A DNA stretch of 64,000 nt. Origin: an uncultured Zoogloea sp. (GTDB taxonomy: Bacteria; Pseudomonadota; Gammaproteobacteria; Burkholderiales; Rhodocyclaceae). Under the pieces are notes generated by a model that saw only the letters and a program-made list of their open reading frames with translations, had not been told where the DNA came from and made no database searches. Shown here piece after piece: positions 1 through 7,771 of this stretch. Position numbers and translations under genes: made by a program. Each line of letters starts with the position of its first letter. Position 1 is the first letter of the stretch. Location of the stretch: the NCBI GenBank assembly GCA_937967645.1, contig CALBTT010000213.1, positions 62,001 through 126,000 of the forward strand. Reading direction: 5' to 3'.

Positions 1-417
1 ATGCGCAACTTCAAGGACGAGAGCTTCATCGCCCAGTTTCTGTCCCCCAAGATCATGCGCGACTTCCGCCTCTTCGCGATCCTCGACGACGACAAGGAAG
101 CCAAGCTCAAGGTGTCGGCGATCCACGACGAAGCCGGCTACCGCAAGGTCCGGGAGATCATGTCCGACAACTACAACCTGGGCAGCCGCGAACCCAACCT
201 GCAGGTCTGGAACGTCGACCTGCGCGGTGACCGCTCACTCACTCTGCGCCACCAGGCCTACCTGCGGCGCCCCCTCAATGGCGAAGCCGAGGAAGTCCTC
301 AAGCACGTGGCCCGGCTGTGGGGCTTTGCGGTGCGCATGGAGGTGGCACATGAGGACGGGCGCATCGAGGTGCTGCACGAATGCCGCCAGGACCGGCGAC
401 GCACCGGCAAGGACTAG
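1..417 (+). CDS. SpoVR family protein, C-terminal 138 residues (5' end outside window)
   Basis: The reading frame is open from the first base and ends at the TAG at 415-417. The sequence matches the C-terminal end of the SpoVR/YcgB family (about 500 residues in E. coli), with the characteristic stretches MRNFKDESF, YNLGSREPN, WNVDLRGDRSLTLRH and VLKHVARLWGF. The ATG at base 1 is therefore an internal methionine and the rest of the gene lies left of the window. In many proteobacteria the gene sits with yeaG/yeaH-like genes, which cannot be checked here. Biochemical function is not established for this family outside its link to Bacillus spore cortex formation. Its stop codon overlaps that of the convergent gene within a shared CTAG. 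Confidence 0.88.
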   Translation: MRNFKDESFIAQFLSPKIMRDFRLFAILDDDKEAKLKVSAIHDEAGYRKVREIMSDNYNLGSREPNLQVWNVDLRGDRSLTLRHQAYLRRPLNGEAEEVLKHVARLWGFAVRMEVAHEDGRIEVLHECRQDRRRTGKD

Positions 418-1595
418 AACCCGAGGGCGCCCGGCACATCCCGTGTGCCCACGGGCCGGGTCCCCACGGGCAACGTGAACTCCCGCGCCGGCTGTAGCGG
501 ATCTGAGTTCGATACGGGCGAGCCGAAGGGAAGCGTTTCATCCGCAGCGGGGCGCAGGCCACGGCTGACCCACATCGCTATCTGCGCTGGATCATGCAGC
601 TGCAGGTTCCGCCGGCCGGACAGGCGGGTCCAGCCGGGGCCTGCATCCTCCCCCCGCCGGAACACGCCGTCCGGACACGCAGCGCCCACACACCCGCCCA
701 GCAGCAGGTTGTCCGACGCACTGACGCGCACGCGCTCAGAGGACCAGATCGCGACAAACTCACCGCCACCCGGCACATCGTCCACCAGCGTGTTCGCCAC
801 CATCACCAGTTCATGACTGTCACCACGCAACCCTTCTGCTCCGAAGGCGATCAGGCGCCTGTTCTCGGTGGCCACGCCCTGCCAGACGATGTTGCCCAGC
901 AGGACCACTTCGCCCCCCTCGGGAAAGTCCATCTCGTAGCTGGCCTGCCCGCCAGCCTCGTCACTGAACCGGCTGTAACTGACCCGGCTCACCGCGGCAC
1001 GACTCTTCAGCAAGTGACCGATCCGGCCATCGTGGAAATAGCTGCCCGTCACGTCGAGGCGATCGATCCGCCCGGCGTAGAGCAGATGGCTGATCCGTGG
1101 CTTGGGTAACAGCACGCCATGGGCGAACTCGGAATCCTCGACCACGAGGCTGATTCCCGGCAGATTGGCTGTCAGGATCCCCATTTCGTTATCGACAAAC
1201 AGGCAGTTGCGCACCCGCAGGCGCCCCGCCTCCAGCCGGATGCCCGACCCCGACCGCGTCGGACCTCTCGCGCCCTCGAAGGCCAGGTTGGACACCTCGA
1301 TGTCACCACCGCGCACCACCCAGATGCCCTTGCCTTCGGCGACCCGACCCGCCGCCAGCAGGCGCGGACGCCCCGACACGCCGCGGATCGTAAGCCTCTG
1401 CTGATCCCACACCGCAACATCACCCACATAGTTGCCGGCGACGATCTCCACCACATCACCATCCCGCGCCCGACGGGACGCCTCGGCGATGCTGGAGATC
1501 GCCTCGCCCGGCCCGACCCTCAGGGTCTCGGCCCACGCCGGCAGTGCCGCCAGACAGGCCCACATGCACACCACAATCCACCAAGCAGGCACCAT
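414..1595 (-). CDS. Secreted right-handed beta-helix repeat protein
   Basis: This 393-residue protein begins with a clear Sec signal peptide (residues 1-22, hydrophobic core then PAWA-ETL). The body is a series of short strands with regular hydrophobic and Gly/Asn-rich turns (for example GDIEVSNLAFEGARG, GRLRVRNCLFVDNE, GISLVVEDSEFAHG). That is the pattern of pectate-lyase-like right-handed parallel beta-helix proteins. Two Cys in the C-terminal third (GGCVGAACP) could form a disulfide. No catalytic motif is recognised, so a polysaccharide-binding or -cleaving periplasmic role is inference. It diverges from the DnaJ-like gene, leaving 50 bases between starts. A 13-base match to the repeat at 29739-29751 lies in its 3' end at 497-509, using the rare codons TCA and CTA. 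Confidence 0.7.
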   Translation of the reverse strand: MVPAWWIVVCMWACLAALPAWAETLRVGPGEAISSIAEASRRARDGDVVEIVAGNYVGDVAVWDQQRLTIRGVSGRPRLLAAGRVAEGKGIWVVRGGDIEVSNLAFEGARGPTRSGSGIRLEAGRLRVRNCLFVDNEMGILTANLPGISLVVEDSEFAHGVLLPKPRISHLLYAGRIDRLDVTGSYFHDGRIGHLLKSRAAVSRVSYSRFSDEAGGQASYEMDFPEGGEVVLLGNIVWQGVATENRRLIAFGAEGLRGDSHELVMVANTLVDDVPGGGEFVAIWSSERVRVSASDNLLLGGCVGAACPDGVFRRGEDAGPGWTRLSGRRNLQLHDPAQIAMWVSRGLRPAADETLPFGSPVSNSDPLQPAREFTLPVGTRPVGTRDVPGALGF

Positions 1596-1645
1596 GATTC
1601 ACCCCACGCCATCCCAGAATCGGTCTCACCGCTTAGAATACCGAA

Positions 1646-2656
1646 ATGTCGAGAATCGATTTCCACCAGATCCTGGGCGTCAAACCTGACGCCAGCGCCG
1701 CCGAAATAAAGCGAGCCTTCAAGCGCATGGCCATGCGCTGGCACCCGGACCGCAATCCTGATCCGGACGCCCAAGAGCAGTTCCGCCGGGCCCGCGAGGC
1801 CTTCGAGCGCCTCACCGAAGCCCGCGACACCGCCCCGGACAGCCCCACAAGCGCCTCTACGGACAGCCCTCCCGCGGACGACGCAGCCCCCCCGAAGGGC
1901 GAAGACCGGCACATGGAGCTGGACGTTGATCTTGAAGAGGCAGCCCTCGGCGGAGCCGCGGAGGTCACCGTGGACGGCCGCGCTCCCTGCACCTCCTGCG
2001 ACGGCAGCGGCCACCGCAGCTACGGTCGCACCACCATGTGCGGCGCCTGCCACGGCAGCGGACGCATCCGCAGCCCGCAGGGGCTGGAGACCTGTCCGAC
2101 CTGCAGCGGGCGGGGCTACTTCACCGACACCCGCTGCAGTGACTGCGACGGGCGGGGCTGGCACCCGGCCGAACGGCAGCTGTCCGTCACTCTCCCGCCC
2201 GCCATGCTGCCCGGCGAGGAGCTGAGAATCGCCGGCCAGGGCGGCCCCGCGCCGGAAGGTGGCGTGCCCGGCGACCTCTATCTCGCCGTAAAGGCCCGCC
2301 CCCACCCGCTGTTCCGCCTGGAGGGCCACGACCTGCACCTGTCCATGCCGGTCAGCGTATTCCGGGTCCTCGCCGGTGGCGAGATCCGGGTCCCCACCCT
2401 CGGTGACCCCATCGATGTCCTGCTCCCCGAAAGCAGCACCGAGACGCGCATCGTCGTCCCCGGCGCCGGCTTTCCCGGGCGGCAGAAACGGCGCGCGGGT
2501 GACCTCGTCGTGCACCTCCAGGTCCAGTACCCCCGCTTCCTGACCAACGAACAGAAGGCCCTGCTCGAGATGGCCGACCAGGTCATGCATCAGCAGCTCG
2601 ACGACCAGAGCCCGATCCTGGCCCGCTGGCGGGACCAGCACCGCGCCGGCGCCTGA
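1646..2656 (+). CDS. DnaJ-like co-chaperone with a Ser/Pro-rich linker
   Basis: The 336-residue protein has an N-terminal J domain with HPD at residues 33-35, which in this family stimulates the ATPase of an Hsp70. Its C-terminal part is DnaJ-like: a CTD1 strand (MELDVDLEEAALGG) followed by four CxxCxGxG zinc-finger repeats (CTSCDGSG, CGACHGSG, CPTCSGRG, CSDCDGRG) and a CTD2 region with LPPAMLPGEELRIAGQG. The Gly/Phe-rich linker of true DnaJ is replaced by a segment rich in Ser, Pro, Ala and Asp at about residues 66-90, and the protein is some 40 residues shorter than DnaJ. No grpE or dnaK is adjacent, so this is likely an auxiliary paralogue rather than the housekeeping dnaJ. A CbpA-like role is possible, but CbpA lacks the zinc fingers. 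No convincing Shine-Dalgarno sequence is seen. Confidence 0.8.
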   Translation: MSRIDFHQILGVKPDASAAEIKRAFKRMAMRWHPDRNPDPDAQEQFRRAREAFERLTEARDTAPDSPTSASTDSPPADDAAPPKGEDRHMELDVDLEEAALGGAAEVTVDGRAPCTSCDGSGHRSYGRTTMCGACHGSGRIRSPQGLETCPTCSGRGYFTDTRCSDCDGRGWHPAERQLSVTLPPAMLPGEELRIAGQGGPAPEGGVPGDLYLAVKARPHPLFRLEGHDLHLSMPVSVFRVLAGGEIRVPTLGDPIDVLLPESSTETRIVVPGAGFPGRQKRRAGDLVVHLQVQYPRFLTNEQKALLEMADQVMHQQLDDQSPILARWRDQHRAGA

Positions 2657-2693
2657 ACACCATAACAACACACATCCCCAACCCTACAGAGCA

Positions 2694-3965
2694 ATGCCCG
2701 ACAAGATTCCCGAACTCCTCGCTCCAGCCGGCTCCCTGGCCATGCTGGACACCGCCTTCGCCTTCGGCGCCAGCGCCATCTATGCAGGCCAGCCCCGCTA
2801 CTCCCTGCGTGTCCGCAACAACGACTTCGGCGACATTCCGGTGCTGGCCGACGGCATCCGCCGGGCCAGGCTCCTGGGCAAGAAATTCTATGTCGTCGCC
2901 AACATCTACCCCCACGGCGCCAAGATCAAGACCTTCCTGAAGGACATCGCCCCGGTCATCGCCCTCCAGCCGGACGCCCTGATCATGTCGGATCCCGGCC
3001 TGATCCTGATGGTCCGGGAGAACTTCCCCGACATGCCCATCCACCTGTCGGTGCAGGCCAACACGGTCAATGCCGCCGCGGTGCGCTTCTGGAAGATGGC
3101 CGGCATCTCCCGGGTGATCCTGTCACGGGAGCTCTCCCTCGACGAGATCAGCAGCATCCGCCAGGACAGCCCCGACACCGAGCTGGAGGTCTTCATCCAC
3201 GGCGCCCTGTGCATCGCCTACTCGGGCCGCTGCCTGCTCTCCGGCTACTTCAACCATCGGGACCCCAATCAGGGCAGCTGCACCAACTCCTGCCGGTGGG
3301 ACTACAAGACCCACGAGGCTCGCACCTGCGGCGCCGGCGACGTGCACCTGATCGAGGAGCCCCACAAGCGGGCCGGTGAGTACATGCCGATCGAAGAGGA
3401 CGAGCACGGCACCTACATCCTCAACTCCAAGGACCTGCGTGCCATCGAGCACGTACAGAAGCTCGTCGAGATCGGTATCGACTCTTTCAAGATCGAAGGC
3501 CGCACCAAGAGCCCCTATTACGTTGCCCGGACCTGCCAGGCCTACCGACAGGCCATCGACGATGCCGTGGCCGGACGCGGCCTGGACCCCACCCTGCTCG
3601 GGCAGCTCGAAGGCCTGGCCAACCGCGGGTACACCGACGGCTTCTACCAGCGCCACACCCCGCACGAAACCCAGAACTACCTGCGCGGCCATTCCGAATC
3701 CGGGCGCAGCCTGTATGTGGGCGACGTGGTGGGCTACGACCACGCCCGCGGCCTGGCCGAGATTGCGTCGAAGAACGCCTTCTCCGTCGGAGACCGCCTG
3801 GAGCTCATCCATCCCTCGGGCAACCGTGAGGTCGAAGTCACCCACATCGCCGACGCAAACGGCCAGTCGATCGCGCGGGTTCCGGGGAGCGACCACCGCG
3901 CCTGGCTCCCCCTTCCTGCCGACAGTGTGGGGGCCTTCGTGGCGCGCTTCATCCAGGCAGCCTGA
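2694..3965 (+). CDS. trhP: tRNA 5-hydroxyuridine modification protein TrhP (peptidase U32 family, YegQ)
   Basis: This 423-residue member of the peptidase U32 family is closest to E. coli YegQ/TrhP. TrhP supports prephenate-dependent hydroxylation of uridine 34 in several tRNAs, the first step towards cmo5U/mcmo5U. Diagnostic stretches include ELLAPAGSL near the N terminus, YAGQPRYSLRVRNN, ALIMSDPGLI, HLSVQANTVN, ILSRELSL and KIEGRTKS. Four conserved cysteines at about 173, 180, 196 and 200 (C-x6-C-x15-C-x3-C) match the family quartet thought to hold an iron-sulfur cluster. It is about 30 residues shorter than the E. coli protein because the insert after the last cysteine is reduced. It follows the DnaJ-like gene by 37 bases on the same strand. 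Assignment to TrhP rather than another U32 subgroup is strong from overall similarity. Confidence 0.9.
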   Translation: MPDKIPELLAPAGSLAMLDTAFAFGASAIYAGQPRYSLRVRNNDFGDIPVLADGIRRARLLGKKFYVVANIYPHGAKIKTFLKDIAPVIALQPDALIMSDPGLILMVRENFPDMPIHLSVQANTVNAAAVRFWKMAGISRVILSRELSLDEISSIRQDSPDTELEVFIHGALCIAYSGRCLLSGYFNHRDPNQGSCTNSCRWDYKTHEARTCGAGDVHLIEEPHKRAGEYMPIEEDEHGTYILNSKDLRAIEHVQKLVEIGIDSFKIEGRTKSPYYVARTCQAYRQAIDDAVAGRGLDPTLLGQLEGLANRGYTDGFYQRHTPHETQNYLRGHSESGRSLYVGDVVGYDHARGLAEIASKNAFSVGDRLELIHPSGNREVEVTHIADANGQSIARVPGSDHRAWLPLPADSVGAFVARFIQAA

Positions 3966-3980
3966 GCGGCCTGAAGAATC

Positions 3981-4009
3981 TTGCATAAAGTGCTGAAATA
4001 CTTCAGAAT
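3981..4009 (+). promoter_or_regulatory. Candidate sigma-70 promoter for rpmE
   Basis: TTGCAT at 3981-3986 and CAGAAT at 4004-4009 are separated by 17 bases, in an AT-richer patch between trhP and rpmE. Overlapping it is a short palindrome, CTGAA-ATAC-TTCAG at 3993-4006, that could be an operator. Both elements are weak matches to consensus, so this is a suggestion only. Confidence 0.35.
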
Positions 4010-4062
4010 GCCGAATTCTCGGGTGGCCAAATTCACCACCCACGGACCCAAAGGATAAAGTG

Positions 4063-4281
4063 ATGAAAGCCGATACCCATCCGAATTACACCGAAGTTCA
4101 AGTGACCTGCTCCTGCGGCAGCACCTTCACCACCCGTTCCACCATGGGCAAGACCCAGTACCACGTGGAAGTGTGCTCCCTCTGCCACCCGTTCTACACC
4201 GGCAAGCAGAAGATCGTTGACACCGCCGGTCGCGTCGAGCGCTTCCGTCAAAAGTACGGTTCCGTGCAGCGCCTGGGCTAA
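4063..4281 (+). CDS. rpmE: 50S ribosomal protein L31, zinc-binding type
   Basis: The 72-residue product is ribosomal protein L31 of the large subunit. It carries the full zinc ligand set of the C+ form: Cys16 and Cys18 (CSCG) plus Cys37 and Cys40 (CSLC), followed by the family signature HPFYTGKQK and the basic C terminus. The ATG at 4063 is preferred because AAGGA at 4051-4055 lies seven bases upstream. A GTG directly before it (4060) would add one residue and is less likely. The gene is monocistronic, with a strong intrinsic terminator starting 28 bases after the stop. A zinc-free L31 paralogue, if any, is not in this window. Confidence 0.96.
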   Translation: MKADTHPNYTEVQVTCSCGSTFTTRSTMGKTQYHVEVCSLCHPFYTGKQKIVDTAGRVERFRQKYGSVQRLG

Positions 4282-4308
4282 TCAGAGCGCAGTCGCCGGG
4301 ATCGACCG

Positions 4309-4336
4309 AAAAAGGCAGCCACGGCTGCCTTTTTTG
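4309..4336 (+). terminator. Rho-independent terminator of rpmE
   Basis: A GGCAGC/GCTGCC stem with a CACG loop is flanked by A-run and T-run (AAAAA...TTTTTT), giving an extended stem and a U-tract, 28 bases downstream of the rpmE stop. Confidence 0.88.
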
Positions 4337-4363
4337 TTGCCTGAACCACCCTCCCGTCCCGCC

Positions 4364-6001
4364 ATGCACAACGACGCAGCCCCCCGCTTCACCCTCCCCT
4401 CGCCCCTGACCGGCTGGCCGCTGGCAGTGCTGCTGGCGGTCTATCTGCTGGTCGGCACCACCGGGCACCTTCCCTGGCGCGGTGACGACCTGACCCACCT
4501 GGGGCCCATCCACGCCATGCTGCGCGGGGAAGGCTGGCTGCTGCCCGAGATCGCCGGCGAGATCTACCGGGACGCTGGACCGCTCTACTACTGGCTGGGG
4601 GCCGCCCTGGCCTCCGCCCTTGGCTGGCTCATGCCGGTGCACGACGCCGCTCGCCTGGCCAGCAGCCTGTTCTGTGCCGCCACGCTCTACTGGACGGCCG
4701 TGGCCGCACGTCGGCTGTATGGCGAAAGCGCCTTCGCCCCAGCCCTCCTGCTCGGCATGGGCAGCCTCGGACTGGTGGTGCATGCCCACGAAACCCAGCC
4801 GGCTCTGGCCCAGATCGCCGGTGTCGCCCTATGCCTGGCCGGCACGGTGAACGTAGGCCGCCAGGGACTGCAGGCAGGTCTCCAGGCCGGGCTGGGCATC
4901 GCCCTGGCCTTCCTGGCGGGCGGGCTCTCCGGCCTGATCCTGACCCTGCCCATCCTGCTGGCTGCGCCACTTCTGTGCCCCAGCTGCCGGACCCCCGCCG
5001 TGCTCAGGAGCATTGCCGTAGGCTGCGGGGTTGCCCTGCTTGCCGCGACTCTGTGGCTGGGCGCCGTGTCCCTGCAGGCACCGGACGAGCCTGCGCGCTG
5101 GTTGCAGGAGGAGTTGCGCTCGATCCGCCCCCACACGGAACACCTCGCCAACCTGGGCAAGCTGCTCCAGCTGTTTGGCTGGTTTGCCTGGCCGCTGTGG
5201 CCCATTGCCGGCTGGGCCCTGTGGAAGAACCGTCAGGCCTGGGCCACCCCGCAGGTCACCGTGCCGCTGATCGCCAGCCTCTGCGCCATCCTGCTGGTCG
5301 CCACCACCGGCAACGGCCTGCGGCCCGCCGGCGCACTGCCGCTGCTGCCCCCCCTGTGCCTGCTTGCCGCCCTCGGCGTGAACAGCCTGCGCCGCGGCGC
5401 CGCCAACGCCTTCGACTGGTTCGGCGTGATGGCCTTTCTTTTCTTCGGGCTGCTGGTCTGGCTGGTCTGGGGCGCCCTCCACTTCAGCTGGCCCCCTGGC
5501 CTGGCCCGCCAGATCATCAAGCTTGCACCGGAATTCCCACGCGGCGACTTCTGGGCCTCTGCGGCCATCGGCGTCCCCATCACCCTTGCCTTGCTGATGC
5601 TCCCCGCCGCCACGGAGCGCACACCGACCCGGGGCACCACCACCTGGGCGCTGGGCATGACCTTGCTGTGGTGCCTGGCGGTGGCCTTGCTGCAACCGTG
5701 GTTTGCCTACACCAAGAACTATCAGCCCATCGCCTCGAGCCTGCAGGAAGCCTTGGCGACCCAGCCTGCAAGCTGCATCAAGCGCAGGGGCCTGGGCGAC
5801 ACCCAGCGCGCAGCCCTGGACTACTTCTCCGGCATCCGTACGCTGCGCTACAGCGCACGCGACGACTGCCAGCTGCTGCTGACCTACGGCACGGCCAACA
5901 ATGCCGGAAATATCGCTAAGGAATGGGGCGTGCCGGTATGGGAACGGCGCCTGGGTGGTGGCCGGAAGGCAGAAGTGTTCCGGTTGTACCGGAAATCCTG
6001 A
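4364..6001 (+). CDS. GT39-type (ArnT/PMT-like) membrane glycosyltransferase
   Basis: A 545-residue polytopic membrane protein with roughly a dozen hydrophobic segments. After the first one (LAVLLAVYLLVG) comes the acidic loop WRGDDLTHLGPIHAM, the position of the catalytic Asp/Glu motif in GT39/ArnT enzymes, followed by YRDAGPLYYWLGAA. These enzymes move a sugar from a polyprenyl-phosphate donor to lipid A, protein or another acceptor on the periplasmic side. Acceptor and sugar are unknown here. The frame is open upstream to 4217, but the ATG at 4364 is preferred because it begins just after the rpmE terminator and directly precedes the first membrane helix. Two further GT39 genes lie at 26613 and 28199. 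Confidence 0.72.
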   Translation: MHNDAAPRFTLPSPLTGWPLAVLLAVYLLVGTTGHLPWRGDDLTHLGPIHAMLRGEGWLLPEIAGEIYRDAGPLYYWLGAALASALGWLMPVHDAARLASSLFCAATLYWTAVAARRLYGESAFAPALLLGMGSLGLVVHAHETQPALAQIAGVALCLAGTVNVGRQGLQAGLQAGLGIALAFLAGGLSGLILTLPILLAAPLLCPSCRTPAVLRSIAVGCGVALLAATLWLGAVSLQAPDEPARWLQEELRSIRPHTEHLANLGKLLQLFGWFAWPLWPIAGWALWKNRQAWATPQVTVPLIASLCAILLVATTGNGLRPAGALPLLPPLCLLAALGVNSLRRGAANAFDWFGVMAFLFFGLLVWLVWGALHFSWPPGLARQIIKLAPEFPRGDFWASAAIGVPITLALLMLPAATERTPTRGTTTWALGMTLLWCLAVALLQPWFAYTKNYQPIASSLQEALATQPASCIKRRGLGDTQRAALDYFSGIRTLRYSARDDCQLLLTYGTANNAGNIAKEWGVPVWERRLGGGRKAEVFRLYRKS

Positions 6002-6064
6002 ACAGGACGGGGAAAGACTTAGGGGCGTCAGCCCGCAAAGGGCCGCCTCCCTGCACCAGCCTGA

Positions 6065-6340
6065 TTACTTGGGCTGAGGCGTCTGGACGAAGATCTCGTC
6101 CGGCTTGGTCAGCCCCAGCTCGAAGCGGGCGCGCTCCTCGACGGCCTCATAGCCGGTCTTGAGGTCACGAACCTCGGCTTCCAGGCCCGTATTGCGTTGC
6201 TCGAGCTTCAGATTGGCCGCCTTCTGGGAGGCCAATTGCTTTTCTACTTCCCAGACGCGCAGCCAGCCGCCCTTGCCGATCCACAAGGGATACTGCAAGA
6301 GGACGGCCAGCAGGGCCAGGATAAGGATGGGCCAGCGCAT
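6065..6340 (-). CDS. ftsB: Cell division protein FtsB
   Basis: This 91-residue bitopic protein has an N-terminal membrane segment (residues 3-20) and a heptad-rich coiled coil (about residues 30-65, VEKQLASQKAANLKLEQRN). It ends with ARFELGLTKPDEIFVQ, typical of FtsB. FtsB joins FtsL and FtsQ in the divisome subcomplex that licenses septal peptidoglycan synthesis. Position confirms the call: it directly follows eno in the conserved pyrG-kdsA-eno-ftsB order on the same strand, with a 60-base gap that holds a stable hairpin. Length is typical of beta- and gammaproteobacterial FtsB. Confidence 0.93.
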   Translation of the reverse strand: MRWPILILALLAVLLQYPLWIGKGGWLRVWEVEKQLASQKAANLKLEQRNTGLEAEVRDLKTGYEAVEERARFELGLTKPDEIFVQTPQPK

Positions 6341-6346
6341 GACACT

Positions 6347-6388
6347 GAGCCAGCATGCCGCACCTCAGAGTGCGGCATGCCTTGGCTC
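6347..6388 (-). terminator. Hairpin between eno and ftsB
   Basis: A perfect 11-base stem GCATGCCGCAC/GTGCGGCATGC with a six-base loop is extended by GAGCCA/TGGCTC after a two-base bulge. There is no T-tract, so it may attenuate transcription or stabilise the eno mRNA end rather than terminate fully. Confidence 0.5.
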
Positions 6389-6400
6389 TCAACCCTGCAA

Positions 6401-7690
6401 TCAGCGATTGCGCAGGTTGTAGAAGGCCGACAGGCCCGGGTAGAAGGCGGTATCGCCGAGATCTTCTTCGATACGCAGCAGCTGGTTGTACTTGGAGATG
6501 CGATCGGAGCGGGACAGGGAACCGGTCTTGATCTGCATGGCGTTGAGGCCCACCGCGATGTCGGCGATGGTGGAGTCCTCGGTCTCGCCGGAGCGGTGGG
6601 AGATCACGGCGGTGTAGCCGGCACGCTTGGCCATCTCGACGGCGGCGAAGGTCTCGGTCAGGGTGCCGATCTGGTTGATCTTGATCAGGATGGAGTTGGC
6701 GATGCCCTTCTCGATGCCTTCCTTGAGGATGCGGGTGTTGGTCACGAACAGGTCGTCACCCACGATCTGCACCGTCTTGCCCAGGCGGTCGGTCAGCAGC
6801 TTCCAGCCAGCCCAGTCGCCTTCGGCCATGCCGTCCTCGATGGAGATGATGGGGAACTTGTCCACCAGGGTCGCCAGGTAGTCGGTGAAGCCTTCGGAGG
6901 ACAGGGACAGGCCTTCGCCGGACAGCTCGTACTTGCCATCCTTGTAGAACTCGGAGGCGGCGCAGTCGAGGGCCAGCACGATGTCACGGCCCGGCTCGTA
7001 GCCGGCGTTGGAAGCGGCCTCGAGGATCATGTTGAGGGCTTCGTCGGTACCGGACACGTTCGGGGCAAAGCCGCCTTCGTCGCCCACGGTGGTCGGGTAG
7101 CCCTTCTTGTCGGTGAGCTTCTTCAGGTGATGGAAGATCTCGGCGCCGCAGCGCAGGGCTTCGCGGAAGCTCTTCACGCCGACCGGCATGATCATGCATT
7201 CCTGGATGTCCAGGGAGTTGTTGGCGTGGGCGCCGCCGTTGATGACGTTCATCATCGGCACCGGCATGGCCATGCCGCCGGAACCACCGAAGTAACGGTA
7301 CAGGGGCAGGCCGGCTTCTTCGGACGCCGCCTTGGCCACGGCCATGGACACGGCCAGCATCGCGTTGGCGCCCAGGCGCGACTTGTTGTCGGTGCCGTCG
7401 AGGTCGATCAGGGTCTTGTCGAGGAAGGCCTGCTCTTCGGCGTCGAGGCCGATCAGCGCTTCGGAGATCTCGGTGTTGACGTTCTCCACCGCCTGCAGCA
7501 CACCCTTGCCCAGGTAGCGGGCCGCATCGCCGTCACGCAGCTCGATGGCCTCGCGGGAGCCGGTGGAGGCGCCGGACGGCACCGCGGCACGGCCCATCAC
7601 GCCGGACTCGAGCAGCACATCGGCTTCAACGGTGGGGTTGCCGCGGGAATCGAGTACCTCGCGGGCAATGACATCAACAATTGCGCTCAT
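6401..7690 (-). CDS. eno: Enolase
   Basis: The 429-residue protein is a full-length enolase, which interconverts 2-phosphoglycerate and phosphoenolpyruvate in glycolysis and gluconeogenesis. Visible signatures are IVDVIAREVLDSRGNPTVE at the N terminus, GASTGSREAIELRDGD, the metal-ligand and catalytic region SIEDGMAEGDW, VGDDLFVTN and the C-terminal signature ILIKINQIGTLTET with SHRSGETED. A good Shine-Dalgarno sequence (AGAGGAA) precedes the ATG. It lies downstream of kdsA with an 81-base gap, and its product PEP is also the substrate of KdsA, a linkage seen widely in proteobacteria. Confidence 0.98.
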   Translation of the reverse strand: MSAIVDVIAREVLDSRGNPTVEADVLLESGVMGRAAVPSGASTGSREAIELRDGDAARYLGKGVLQAVENVNTEISEALIGLDAEEQAFLDKTLIDLDGTDNKSRLGANAMLAVSMAVAKAASEEAGLPLYRYFGGSGGMAMPVPMMNVINGGAHANNSLDIQECMIMPVGVKSFREALRCGAEIFHHLKKLTDKKGYPTTVGDEGGFAPNVSGTDEALNMILEAASNAGYEPGRDIVLALDCAASEFYKDGKYELSGEGLSLSSEGFTDYLATLVDKFPIISIEDGMAEGDWAGWKLLTDRLGKTVQIVGDDLFVTNTRILKEGIEKGIANSILIKINQIGTLTETFAAVEMAKRAGYTAVISHRSGETEDSTIADIAVGLNAMQIKTGSLSRSDRISKYNQLLRIEEDLGDTAFYPGLSAFYNLRNR

Positions 7691-7771
7691 GAACTTCCTC
7701 TTTCTTTAGCTGAATGCAAACCGGCGGCGCGGGGCCGCCCTTAACTTAAAACGGGGTTCGGCCCGGGCCGC

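Noticed and set aside
4060..4062. GTG start for rpmE
   Set aside because: The adjacent ATG has better spacing to AAGGA and gives the normal L31 N terminus.
4217..4363. N-terminal extension of the first GT39 protein
   Set aside because: It overlaps rpmE and its terminator and precedes the first membrane helix without family similarity.
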